Shown: in pieces, positions 24,680 to 33,092 of the stretch | Position numbering within the stretch: the stretch's first letter is position 1 | How the letters are laid out: every line of letters starts with the position of its first letter | Assembly: GCA_036154955.1 (NCBI GenBank) | Contig: JAYZWL010000004.1 | Location: 13,231-77,230 of the forward strand | DNA: 64,000 bases | Direction: 5' to 3' | Source: Albimonas sp036154955 | GTDB taxonomy: Bacteria; Pseudomonadota; Alphaproteobacteria; Rhodobacterales; Rhodobacteraceae | The notes under the pieces: generated by a model | The model's input: only the letters and a program-made list of their open reading frames with translations | Told to the model about the DNA's origin: nothing | Database searches by the model: none | Made by a program: the position numbers and the translations under genes

Positions 24680-25429
24680 TCAGCGCCCGCCGGCCACATC
24701 CAGCAGCGCGCCGGTGGTGTAGGAGGCCGCGTCGGACAGAAGCCAGCACACCGCCTCGGCGATCTCCGACGGCTCGCCCACCCGGCGCAGCGGGATCATC
24801 GGCGCGCTGGCGGTCAGCCGGTCCTCGTTCCCGTGGGAGACCTTGTGGATCTCCGTCGCCACGATCCCCGGGCGCACCGCGTTCACCCGCACCCCCAGCG
24901 GCGCCAGCTCCTGCGCCAGCCCCAGCGTCAGCGTGTCCACCGCGCCCTTGGAGGCGGCGTAGTCGACGAAGGTGTTGGGAGAGCCCAGCCGGGCGGCCGC
25001 CGACGAGATGTTGACGATGGCACCGCCCCGTCCGCCGCGGGCGGCCGGCATCCGCCGCGCCCCCTCCCGCGCCACCAGGATCGCGCCGGTGACGTTGACG
25101 TCGATCAGCCGGGCGATGCGGGCGGGGTCCATGTCGGCCAGCGGCATGGCCGGGGCGACGACGCCGGCGTTGTTGACCAGTCCGTCCACCGGGCCGATCC
25201 CCGCCTCCGCCGCGTCCCACAGGGCCGGGATCGCGTCCGCGTCGGCCATGTCGCCCCGCACCGCCTGGGCGCGCGCGCCCGCCGCCTCCAGCACCGCCAC
25301 GGTGGCCGCCGCCGCGGCCGCGTCCGAGGCGTAGTTGATCGTCACGTTCCAGCCCCGCGCCGCGCAGGCCACGGCCGTCGCCGCGCCGATCCCGCGGGAG
25401 CCGCCGGTGATCAGGATATGCCGGGTCAT
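24680..25429 (-). CDS. SDR family NAD(P)-dependent oxidoreductase
   Basis: A 249-residue classical short-chain dehydrogenase/reductase. The cofactor loop TGGSRGIG (residues 8-15), NNAG, catalytic Ser in NISSAAA and YAASK (Tyr/Lys) are present, and PG-x-VATE closes the active site. It resembles 3-oxoacyl-ACP reductase/glucose 1-dehydrogenase-like sugar or alcohol dehydrogenases; the substrate cannot be assigned. It lies about 60 bp downstream of parC on the same strand. Confidence 0.9.
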   Translation of the reverse strand: MTRHILITGGSRGIGAATAVACAARGWNVTINYASDAAAAAATVAVLEAAGARAQAVRGDMADADAIPALWDAAEAGIGPVDGLVNNAGVVAPAMPLADMDPARIARLIDVNVTGAILVAREGARRMPAARGGRGGAIVNISSAAARLGSPNTFVDYAASKGAVDTLTLGLAQELAPLGVRVNAVRPGIVATEIHKVSHGNEDRLTASAPMIPLRRVGEPSEIAEAVCWLLSDAASYTTGALLDVAGGR

Positions 25430-25490
25430 CGTCGCCGCCTTTCGCGAATGCCTCCCCCGGCCCGCGCCGGGGGATCCGTCGCGGCGGAGC

Positions 25491-27890
25491 CTAGTTGAAC
25501 TTGTTGTCCTGCGGGAAGCCCCGCGGCGCCATGCGCCCGGCCGAGGCGCGGGGGAAGCGGTAGTCCCCCAGCTCCTGCCCCGAGACGGTGCGCGTGCGCC
25601 CGCCGCGGTCGAACCACTGCAGGCCCGGCTCTTCGGCGAAGGTCCGGGCGTCCGACAGGCCGCCGTCCTTGTATTTCTGCAGCCGCACGCCCTTGCCGCG
25701 GGTCATCTCCGGCAGGTCGGCGAGCGGGAACACCACCAGCTTGCGGTTCTCCCCCACCACGGCGACCAGCTCGCCCTCCACCGGCCGGCACAGGGCGGCG
25801 CGGGCCGGGGCCTTGACGTTCAGCGCCTGCTTGCCGGCGCGGGTCTGGGCCACGACCTCGTCCTCCACCAGCACGAAGCCGTCGCCGGCAGTGGAGGCCA
25901 CCAGCCGCTTCGCCCCCGGCCTGTGGGCGAACAGCGCCACCATCTCGTCCTCGTTGGGCAGGTCCACCATCAGGCGCACCGGCTCCCCCATCCCGCGCCC
26001 GCCGGGCAGCTTGTCCGCGCCCAGCGTGAAGAAGCGGCCGGAGGAGGAGAACAGCAGCAGCTTGTCCGTCGTCTCGGCGTGGAACACGAAGCGCGGCCCG
26101 TCGCCGTCCTTGTATTTCAGCTCCTGATCCAGCGCGACATGGCCCTTCATCGCCCGGATCCAGCCCATGGCGGAGCAGACCACGGTGATCGGCTCCCGCT
26201 CGATCATCGCTTCGGGCGGCATCTCCTCCACCGCCGGGGCGTCGGTCATCGCGGTGCGTCGCGCGCCCAGCGGATAGGGGTCGTGGGCGGCCTTCAGCTT
26301 GTCCAGCGCTTCCGGCGTCACCGCGGCGCCGAAGCCGCGGGGCGGGCCGAAGGTGGCGCGGATCTCGCGCAGCTCCTCGGCGATCCGGTCCCATTGCGCG
26401 CCCTCGTCGTCGAGCAGGGCCGACAGGCGGGCGTGCTCTTCGGCCAGCGCGTCGCGCTCGTTGCGGATCTCCATCTCCTCGAGCCGGCGCAGCGAGCGCA
26501 GGCGCATGTTGAGGATCGCCTCGGCCTGCGCCTCGGACAGGTAGACCCCCGCCTCACGCCCCTCCGGCGTCGGCCCGAAGCCGAATTCGCCCATCGCGGG
26601 CGTCAGCGTGCCGTAGCGCCCCCAGTCCTCCGCCATCAGGCTGGCCTTGGGGTCGTCGTCGTTGCGGATGATCTCGATCACCCGGTCGAGGTTGAGGAAG
26701 GCGATGATGTAGCCGCCCAGCACCTCCAGCCGCTTCTCGATCTTCTCCAGCCGGAAGGCCGACCGCCGCTGCAGCACCTCCCGCCGGTGGTCGAGGAAGG
26801 CGCGCAGCACCTCGCGCAGCCCGCAGACCTTGGGGATCTTCCCGTCGATCAGCACGTTCATGTTGAGCGGGAAGCGGGTTTCCAGGTCGGTCTGACGGAA
26901 CAGCGTCTCCATCAGCACCGCCGGTTCCACGTTGCGCGACTTGGGTTCGAGCACGATGCGCACGTCCTCGGCGCTCTCGTCGCGCACGTCCGCGAGGATC
27001 GGGATCTTCCGCGCGTTGATCAGCTCCGCGATCTTCTCGATCAGCCGGGACTTGGGCACCTGATAGGGGATCTCGTCCACCACGATCCGCCATTGCCCGC
27101 GGCCCAGGTCCTCCACGAACCAGCGCGCCCGCAGGCGGAAGGACCCTCGGCCGGTCTCGTAGGACAGGCGGATGGAGGACGCGGGCTCGATCAGCACGCC
27201 GCCGGTCGGGAAATCCGGCCCCGGCATCTTCTCCAGCAGCGTTTCGGTCCGCGCGTCGGGATGCTTGATGAGGTGCAGGGCGGCCGAGGCCACCTCGCCC
27301 GCGTTATGCGGCGGGATCGAGGTCGCCATGCCCACCGCGATGCCCGAGGCGCCGTTGGCCAGCAGGTTGGGGAAGGCGCCGGGGAGCACGATCGGCTCCT
27401 CCTCCTCCCCGTCATAGGTGGCGCGGAAGTCGACCGCGTCCTCGTCCAGCCCGTCCATCATCGCGGCGGCGACGGCGGTGAGCTTGGATTCCGTGTAGCG
27501 CATGGCGGCGGCGTTATCGCCGTCGATATTGCCGAAATTGCCCTGGCCGTCGATCAGCGGATAGCGGACCGCGAAGCCCTGGGCGAGCCGGACCAGCGCA
27601 TCGTAGACCGCCTGGTCGCCATGCGGGTGATACTTGCCGATCACGTCGCCGACCACGCGCGCCGACTTCTTGTAGCCCTGCGCGGGGTCGAGCCGCAGAA
27701 GCCGCATCGCCCACATCAGCCGGCGATGCACGGGCTTCAACCCGTCGCGCGCGTCGGGCAGGGCGCGGTGCATGATCGTGGACAGCGCGTATTGCAGATA
27801 GCGCTCGCCCAACGCCCGCCGAAGCGGTTCGGCGGTGATCGCGCCCCCGGAGGGCAGGTCGGACGGGTCGTCGTCTGTCGTATCGGCCAT
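25491..27890 (-). CDS. parC: DNA topoisomerase IV subunit A
   Basis: A 799-residue type IIA topoisomerase breakage-reunion subunit that decatenates chromosomes with ParE. The catalytic Tyr is about residue 132 (AAAMRYTE). The quinolone-determining segment reads KYHPHGDQAVYD, placing Gln where E. coli ParC has Ser80 and Asp where it has Glu84. The PPHNAGEV and winged-helix blocks are intact, and a shorter beta-pinwheel-type C-terminal domain follows, consistent with ParC rather than GyrA. The stop is close to an SDR gene on the same strand. Confidence 0.95.
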   Translation of the reverse strand: MADTTDDDPSDLPSGGAITAEPLRRALGERYLQYALSTIMHRALPDARDGLKPVHRRLMWAMRLLRLDPAQGYKKSARVVGDVIGKYHPHGDQAVYDALVRLAQGFAVRYPLIDGQGNFGNIDGDNAAAMRYTESKLTAVAAAMMDGLDEDAVDFRATYDGEEEEPIVLPGAFPNLLANGASGIAVGMATSIPPHNAGEVASAALHLIKHPDARTETLLEKMPGPDFPTGGVLIEPASSIRLSYETGRGSFRLRARWFVEDLGRGQWRIVVDEIPYQVPKSRLIEKIAELINARKIPILADVRDESAEDVRIVLEPKSRNVEPAVLMETLFRQTDLETRFPLNMNVLIDGKIPKVCGLREVLRAFLDHRREVLQRRSAFRLEKIEKRLEVLGGYIIAFLNLDRVIEIIRNDDDPKASLMAEDWGRYGTLTPAMGEFGFGPTPEGREAGVYLSEAQAEAILNMRLRSLRRLEEMEIRNERDALAEEHARLSALLDDEGAQWDRIAEELREIRATFGPPRGFGAAVTPEALDKLKAAHDPYPLGARRTAMTDAPAVEEMPPEAMIEREPITVVCSAMGWIRAMKGHVALDQELKYKDGDGPRFVFHAETTDKLLLFSSSGRFFTLGADKLPGGRGMGEPVRLMVDLPNEDEMVALFAHRPGAKRLVASTAGDGFVLVEDEVVAQTRAGKQALNVKAPARAALCRPVEGELVAVVGENRKLVVFPLADLPEMTRGKGVRLQKYKDGGLSDARTFAEEPGLQWFDRGGRTRTVSGQELGDYRFPRASAGRMAPRGFPQDNKFN

Positions 27891-28086
27891 GCCCCCGTTT
27901 AGTGCGGCGCAGCGGAGCCGTCCAGAACCGGCTTCGCCTCCGCGACGTTTCCGGTCCGTTCCGGGGCGGGCCGGGCCTCCTCTCCGGGGGCGGGGGCATC
28001 GCGCCGCACCCCGCTCCGGTCATCTCGCGGTCAGGCGCGGGCGTGATAGGCTCCGCTTCGGGAACGGTTTCGGGGCCTGTGGGACA

Positions 28087-28941
28087 TTGAAGCGCAAGAC
28101 CATCCTGATCACCGGGTGCGCCAGCGGCATCGGGCTCGACGCCGCGCGGACCCTGCACCGGGCCGGCTGGCAGGTTTTCGCCACCTGCCGGCAGCAGGCG
28201 GATTGCGACCGGCTGGAGGCGGAGGGGCTGGAGAGCTTCCGCCTCGACTACGCCGACGAGGCCTCCGTCGCGCAAGGGGCGGCCGAGACGCTGCGCCGCG
28301 CGGGCGGCGCGCTGGACGCGCTGTTCAACAACGGCGCCTACGCCATCCCCGCGCCGCTGGAGGACGTGACCCGCGGCGCGATGCGGGAGATCTTCGAGGC
28401 CAATTTCCTCGGCTGGCACGATCTGACCCGCCGGCTGATGCCGGCCCTTCGCGCCTCGGGCGACGGGCGGGTGATCAACTGCTCCTCGGTGCTGGGCATG
28501 GTCTCGCTGCGCTATCGCGGGCCCTACAACGCCACCAAGTTCGCGATCGAGGGGCTGACCGACTGCCTGCGCCGCGAATGCGCCGCGCCCGAGGCGCCGG
28601 GCCCGCGCATCCGGGTGATCCTGATCGAGCCCGGCCCGATCCGCACCCCTTTCCGCCGCAACGCGCGGGCGCGGATGGAGGCGATGGTCGACCGTTCGGG
28701 CAGCGCCTGGGGCCGGGCCTGGGCGGAGAAGATCCTGCCGCGGCTGGAGGCGGAGGAGACCGAGGCGCTCGACCGGTTCGAGCTGACGCCGGAGGCCGTC
28801 ACCCGCCGCCTCATCCACGCCCTGACCGCGCGCCGCCCCCGGCCGCGCTACTACGTGACCGCGCCCACCTGGATCGCGGCGCTGGCCGCCCGGCTGCTGC
28901 CCACCCGCGCGCTGGACCTGGTCTTCGCCGGGGATCACTGA
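28087..28941 (+). CDS. SDR family NAD(P)-dependent oxidoreductase
   Basis: A 284-residue short-chain dehydrogenase: TGCASGIG cofactor loop, NNGAYA, NCSSVLG, YNATK catalytic pair and EPGPIRTPF. I place the start at TTG 28087, immediately before the Rossmann strand KRKTILITG; the in-frame extension upstream has no family similarity, and the TTG has no strong ribosome site, so the start is uncertain. It precedes the twin-transmembrane/adenosyltransferase/etfBA block. Confidence 0.8.
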   Translation: MKRKTILITGCASGIGLDAARTLHRAGWQVFATCRQQADCDRLEAEGLESFRLDYADEASVAQGAAETLRRAGGALDALFNNGAYAIPAPLEDVTRGAMREIFEANFLGWHDLTRRLMPALRASGDGRVINCSSVLGMVSLRYRGPYNATKFAIEGLTDCLRRECAAPEAPGPRIRVILIEPGPIRTPFRRNARARMEAMVDRSGSAWGRAWAEKILPRLEAEETEALDRFELTPEAVTRRLIHALTARRPRPRYYVTAPTWIAALAARLLPTRALDLVFAGDH

Positions 28942-29044
28942 GGCTTTCCGCCGGACGGAAGCGCCCGCCGCGCGCCGATACGGCGCGGTGGCGCGGCGCG
29001 GGGAATGCGCTAGGTAGGAGGGGACCGAGGAAAGGACCCGCGCC

Positions 29045-29248
29045 ATGTCCCATACGCTGCTCGTCATCGCCCTGATCGCCTGCCTCTGCGTCCTGGGCGT
29101 GCTGCTGTTCGGGGTCGGAAGCTTCGCCCGCGGCGGCGACTTCAACCGCAAATACGCCAACAAGATCATGCGGCTGCGCATCATCGCCCAGGCCATCGCC
29201 GTGGTGCTGATCCTGCTCGCCGTGTGGGCCATGCGCTCGGGCCAGTAA
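29045..29248 (+). CDS. Small twin-transmembrane (HIG1-like) protein
   Basis: A 67-residue inner-membrane protein with two hydrophobic helices (about residues 4-24 and 45-63) joined by a basic loop; the KIMRLRIIAQAIAV segment resembles the HIG1 motif of respiratory supercomplex factors. In Rhodobacterales this short gene commonly precedes the adenosyltransferase and etfBA genes (from memory of such genomes). A role near the respiratory chain is inference. The ATG lies 3 nt after a GCGCC tract, with GAGGAAAGG about 9 nt upstream. Confidence 0.78.
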   Translation: MSHTLLVIALIACLCVLGVLLFGVGSFARGGDFNRKYANKIMRLRIIAQAIAVVLILLAVWAMRSGQ

Positions 29249-29278
29249 GGTCCGCCGCGCCGAGGGGGAAAAAGCCGA

Positions 29279-29851
29279 ATGGTGGTTCTGAACCGCATCT
29301 ACACGCGCACCGGCGACAAGGGGACCACCGCGCTGGGCGACGGGACCCGCGTGCCCAAACCCGCGCTGCGGGTGGAGGCCTACGGCACGGTGGACGAGAC
29401 CAACGCCGCCGTCGGCCTCGCCCGCCTGCATTCCGAGGGGGAGATGGACGCGGCGCTGGCCCGCATCCAGAACGACCTTTTCGACCTCGGCGCCGATCTT
29501 TGCCGCCCCAACCCGGACAAGGACGGGGAGGCGAAATACCCCGTCCTGCGCGTCACCCAGGCCCAGGTCGACCGGCTGGAGGCGGAGATCGACGCGATGA
29601 ACGAGGCGCTCGCCCCCCTGCGCAGCTTCGTGCTGCCCGGCGGCACGGCCCTCGCAGCCCATCTGCACCTGTGCCGCACCGTCAGCCGACGGGCGGAGCG
29701 GCTGGCGGTGGCGCTGGCGGGGGAGGAGGCGATCAACCCGCCCTCCGCCACCTATCTCAACCGCCTGTCGGACTGGTTCTTCGTCGCCTCCCGCGTCGCC
29801 AACGGCAATGGCGAGGGGGACGTGCTCTGGGTTCCCGGCGCCAATCGGTGA
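29279..29851 (+). CDS. Cob(I)alamin adenosyltransferase (PduO type)
   Basis: A 190-residue ATP:corrinoid adenosyltransferase (EC 2.5.1.17) that makes the Co-adenosyl bond of coenzyme B12. The N-terminal ATP-binding TRTGDKGTTALGDGTRV, the VDETNAAVGLAR helix and the C-terminal SRRAERLAVAL...YLNRLSDWFFVASR region are all characteristic of PduO/MMAB. It lies 30 bp behind the twin-transmembrane gene with GAGGGGG upstream. Its product supports methylmalonyl-CoA mutase or ribonucleotide reductase (family knowledge). Confidence 0.93.
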   Translation: MVVLNRIYTRTGDKGTTALGDGTRVPKPALRVEAYGTVDETNAAVGLARLHSEGEMDAALARIQNDLFDLGADLCRPNPDKDGEAKYPVLRVTQAQVDRLEAEIDAMNEALAPLRSFVLPGGTALAAHLHLCRTVSRRAERLAVALAGEEAINPPSATYLNRLSDWFFVASRVANGNGEGDVLWVPGANR

Positions 29852-30135
29852 CCGCGCGGGCCTCGGCCCCGACGCGACGGAATCATTCGCTCGCCCTCGG
29901 GTCAGGGACCGATTCTTGCGCGTGATTTCGCTGTGCGACCGCGTGTCCGGCGCCGGCATACCGGCCCGTATGTTAGCGAAGCGCCCGAATTTCCATGGTC
30001 CGCGCCTCTTTCGCGGCGCTTCCCCCATGGTTCCGCGCCGCTTTGCCCCTACCATCAGGGTCAAGGTCGGTGTAGCCAGACCACGACCGCCGCGCCTTTC
30101 CGGAGACGCGGAGCAATCAGGAGGAGAAACGCGCA

Positions 30136-30897
30136 ATGAAGGTGCTCGTGCCCGTCAAGCGCGTGATCGACTACAACGTGAAGGTCCGCGTCAAGGCGGA
30201 CGGCAGCGGCGTCGATCTCGCGAACGTCAAGATGTCGATGAACCCGTTCGACGAGATCGCCGTCGAAGAGGCCATCCGCCTCAAGGAAAAGGGCGCCGCC
30301 GAAGAGATCGTCGTGGTCTCCATCGGCGTGAAGCAGGCGCAGGAAACCCTGCGCACCGCGCTCGCCATGGGCGCCGACCGCGCCATTCTGATCGAGGCCG
30401 CCGACGACGTGCACACGGATATCGAGCCGCTGGCCGTCGCCAAGCTGCTCAAGGCCGTGATCGACGAGGAGGCCCCCGGGCTGGTGATCCTCGGCAAGCA
30501 GGCCATCGACAACGACATGAACGCCACCGGCCAGATGCTGGCGGCGCTGCTGGGCTGGGGCCAGGCCACCAACGCGGCTGAAGTGGCGATCGAGGGCGAC
30601 GTCGCCACCGTGACCCGCGAGGTTGACGGCGGCATGCAGACGCTCAAGGTCAAGATGCCGGCGATCGTCACCGCCGACCTCCGCCTGAACGAGCCGCGCT
30701 ACGCCTCGCTGCCCAACATCATGAAGGCGAAGAAGAAGCCGCTGGATGCGAAGACCGCCGCCGATTACGGCGTCGACGTCGCCCCGCGCCTGACGGTCGT
30801 GTCGACCGCCGAGCCGAAGGGCCGCTCCGCCGGGGTCAAGGTCGCCGATGTGGACGAGCTGATCTCCAAGCTGAAGAACGAAGCGGGGGTCCTCTGA
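30136..30897 (+). CDS. etfB: Electron transfer flavoprotein, beta subunit
   Basis: A 253-residue ETF beta subunit, partner of EtfA in passing electrons from acyl-CoA and other dehydrogenases to ETF:ubiquinone oxidoreductase. Typical blocks are KRVIDYNVKVRVKADGSGVD, VKMSMNPFDEIAVEEA, IGVKQAQETLRTALAMGADR and LGKQAIDNDMNATGQMLAALLGW (AMP-binding). GGAGGAG lies 9 nt before the ATG. The stop TGA overlaps the etfA start by one base. Confidence 0.97.
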   Translation: MKVLVPVKRVIDYNVKVRVKADGSGVDLANVKMSMNPFDEIAVEEAIRLKEKGAAEEIVVVSIGVKQAQETLRTALAMGADRAILIEAADDVHTDIEPLAVAKLLKAVIDEEAPGLVILGKQAIDNDMNATGQMLAALLGWGQATNAAEVAIEGDVATVTREVDGGMQTLKVKMPAIVTADLRLNEPRYASLPNIMKAKKKPLDAKTAADYGVDVAPRLTVVSTAEPKGRSAGVKVADVDELISKLKNEAGVL

Positions 30898-31823
30898 TGG
30901 CTGTTCTGCTGATCGCCGAAACCCTGGCCGGCGAGCTTTCCGCCGACGCCACCGGCAAGGCCCTCTCGGCCGCCAAGAAGCTGGGCGACGTGACCATCCT
31001 CGTCGCCGGCGAGAACGCCAAGGCCGCCGCCGAGGCCGCCGCCAAGCTGGACGGCGCCGCCAAGGTGCTGTGCTGCGAGGATCCGTCGCTGGGCCATAAC
31101 CTGGCCGAGCCGAAGGCCGCGCTGATCGTGTCGCTCGCGGGCGACTACGAGCACATCGTCGCCCCCGCCACCATCGCCGGCAAGAACCTGCTGCCCCGCG
31201 TGGCGGCCCTGCTGGACGTGATGGTGATCTCGGACGTGTCCGAAATCGTGGGCGCCGACACCTTCGTTCGTCCGGTCTACGCCGGCAACGCCATGCAGAC
31301 GGTGAAGACCTCCGACGCCAAGAAGGTCCTGACCGTGCGCACCGCCAATTTCGAGGCGGTGGGCGAGGGCGGCTCGGCCGCGGTGGAGACCGTCTCCGCC
31401 GCCGAGAACCCGGGCGTGTCCGAGTGGGTCGAGGACAAGATCGCGGCCTCCGACCGGCCCGAGCTGACCTCGGCCAAGCGGATCATCTCCGGCGGCCGCG
31501 CGCTCGGCTCGAAGGAGAACTTCGCGATCATCGAGAAGGTGGCCGACAAGATCGGCGCCGCCGTCGGCGCCAGCCGCGCGGCCGTCGACTCGGGCTACGC
31601 CCCGAACGACTGGCAGGTGGGCCAGACCGGCAAGGTCGTGGCGCCGGAGCTCTACATCGCCGTGGGCATCTCGGGCGCGATCCAGCACCTGGCCGGCATG
31701 AAGGACTCCAAGGTCATCGTCGCGATCAACAAGGACGAGGAGGCGCCGATCTTCCAGGTCGCCGATTACGGCCTGGTCGCGGACCTGTTCGACGTGATCC
31801 CGGAGCTCGAGTCCAAGCTCTGA
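30897..31823 (+). CDS. etfA: Electron transfer flavoprotein, alpha subunit
   Basis: A 308-residue ETF alpha subunit carrying the FAD-binding domain: SGGRALGSKENF, SRAAVDSGYAPNDWQVGQTGKVVAPELYIAVGISGAIQHLAGMKDSKVIVAINKD (about residues 200-285). The start overlaps the etfB stop (TGATG), so the two subunits are made at equal rates. A strong intrinsic terminator follows 24 nt after the stop, ending the operon. Confidence 0.97.
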   Translation: MAVLLIAETLAGELSADATGKALSAAKKLGDVTILVAGENAKAAAEAAAKLDGAAKVLCCEDPSLGHNLAEPKAALIVSLAGDYEHIVAPATIAGKNLLPRVAALLDVMVISDVSEIVGADTFVRPVYAGNAMQTVKTSDAKKVLTVRTANFEAVGEGGSAAVETVSAAENPGVSEWVEDKIAASDRPELTSAKRIISGGRALGSKENFAIIEKVADKIGAAVGASRAAVDSGYAPNDWQVGQTGKVVAPELYIAVGISGAIQHLAGMKDSKVIVAINKDEEAPIFQVADYGLVADLFDVIPELESKL

Positions 31824-31846
31824 GCCGCGGCGACGCGCAAGGCTTC

Positions 31847-31878
31847 GGGCCGCCCCTCGGGGCGGCCCGTTTCGTTTT
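31847..31878 (+). terminator. Intrinsic terminator of etfBA
   Basis: GGGCCGCCCC and GGGGCGGCCC form a near-perfect G+C-rich hairpin followed by GTTTCGTTTT. Confidence 0.8.
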
Positions 31879-31903
31879 CACCGCCGGTTTCGGGAGGCGT
31901 CCC

Positions 31904-32407
31904 ATGCGCCGCGCCATGCTCGCCCTGCTGTTGCTCGCCGCCGCCCCCGCCGTCGCGCATGCCGGTTGCGCGGGAGAGACGCTGGCGGCCTGCGAGGTCG
32001 CGCCGGGCGAGGTCCTGCACGCCTGCGTCGACCCGGAGGCGGAGGCGTTCTCCTACGCCTTCGGCCCGCCGGGCGCCCCGGACCTGACCCTGCGCGCCCC
32101 CTTCGCCGAGGGGACCGCGCGGCCGTGGAACGGGGTGGGGAGGGCGATCTGGTCCCGCGTCGCCTTCCGCAACGGGGCCTATGCCTACGAGGTCTGGATC
32201 AGCCTCGATCGGCTGACGCCGGATCCGGCGCCGGAGGCGGGGATGAACGTGCTGCGCGGCGAAACCCTGCTCGCCTCGCTGCAATGCCGCGCAGGCCCGG
32301 ACGGGTCGGGCCCGCCGGTCATCGCGCCGATTTTCGCCATCGAGGACGCCATGGAGGCGGCGGGCTGGCGATGGGAGATCGAGGCCGGGCGCTGGGCCCG
32401 GCCCTGA
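31904..32407 (+). CDS. Secreted protein of unknown function
   Basis: A 167-residue protein with a clear Sec signal peptide (MRRAMLALLLLAAAPAVAHA, cleavage about 20) and no hydrophobic segment after it. Four cysteines, three in the first 30 mature residues (CAGETLAACEVAPGEVLHAC) and one at LASLQC, suggest disulfide bonding in the periplasm. The central SYAFGPPGAPDLTLRAPF and WSRVAFRNGAYAYEVW segments look like a small beta-rich domain. I do not recognise the family. GGGAGG lies 6 nt upstream of the ATG, just after the etf terminator. Confidence 0.8.
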   Translation: MRRAMLALLLLAAAPAVAHAGCAGETLAACEVAPGEVLHACVDPEAEAFSYAFGPPGAPDLTLRAPFAEGTARPWNGVGRAIWSRVAFRNGAYAYEVWISLDRLTPDPAPEAGMNVLRGETLLASLQCRAGPDGSGPPVIAPIFAIEDAMEAAGWRWEIEAGRWARP

Positions 32408-32419
32408 CCGGACCCCCGC

Positions 32420-32516
32420 GCGCCCCGGGCCAGACCCGGGGCCGCCTCCGGTCCGTCCGGCGCGCCCGCCCGCGCCCCGCCCCCCTGCGAGAGGCCCCGG
32501 GTCAAGCCCGGGGCGC
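32420..32516. repeat. Dispersed paired inverted repeat, copy 5
   Basis: Arms at 32420-32445 and 32491-32516 (GCGCCCCGG...CCGGGGCC / GAGGCCCCGG...CCGGGGCGC) with a 45-bp spacer, between the secreted protein and ridA-like genes. Confidence 0.85.
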
Positions 32517-32543
32517 GTCGAGGGCGCATCCGGCGCGGCGCGG

Positions 32544-32924
32544 TCAGCCCTTCCAGGCGGTCAGCTCGATCTCGATCTTCATCCCCGGCGCGATCAGCCC
32601 GGCCTGGATCATCGTCGCCGCCGGCGGGTTGTCCCCGAACGCCTCGCGCAGCGCCGGCCAGCAGGCCTCGAACTCCGCGGCGTCGGGCAGGATGTAATGC
32701 ACCCGCACCGCGTCGGCGAAGCTCGACCCCGCCTCCTTCAGCGCCGCTTCGATCTTGGCCAGCGTGTTGCGGCACTGGGCGAGCACGTCGTCCGGCATCT
32801 CCCCCGTCTCCGGGTCCGCGCCGGTGGTGCCGGCGACATGCACCCAGCCCCCGGCCACCACCGCCCGGCAATAGGCGGCCTTCGCCTCCCACGGGCCGCC
32901 GGATGAAATTCGCTGGATCGACAT
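32544..32924 (-). CDS. RidA family (YjgF/YER057c/UK114) protein
   Basis: A 126-residue trimeric imine/enamine deaminase-type protein. GTTGADPETGEMPDDVLAQCRNT and the C-terminal PPAATMIQAGLIAPGMKIEIELTAW fit the family; the arginine usually required for deaminase activity near RxxxxV is not obvious, so this may be a Rid subgroup with another role. AGGGAGA lies 6 nt before the ATG. It is divergent from an MFS transporter with about 170 bp between starts. Confidence 0.85.
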   Translation of the reverse strand: MSIQRISSGGPWEAKAAYCRAVVAGGWVHVAGTTGADPETGEMPDDVLAQCRNTLAKIEAALKEAGSSFADAVRVHYILPDAAEFEACWPALREAFGDNPPAATMIQAGLIAPGMKIEIELTAWKG

Positions 32925-33092
32925 GGCGCGTCTCCCTGAACTGCGCTGCGCTGCGGCGCCGACCATGGCGCGGGCGGGCGGGGTTGGGAAGGGGGCGCCG
33001 GAAGGGAAACCGTTTGCCTTCCTTATCACCTCATGCGATGACGGGATCGGTCCCGGTTCCCTTTCGGAACCGGGCGGACGAGGAGACCCTCC

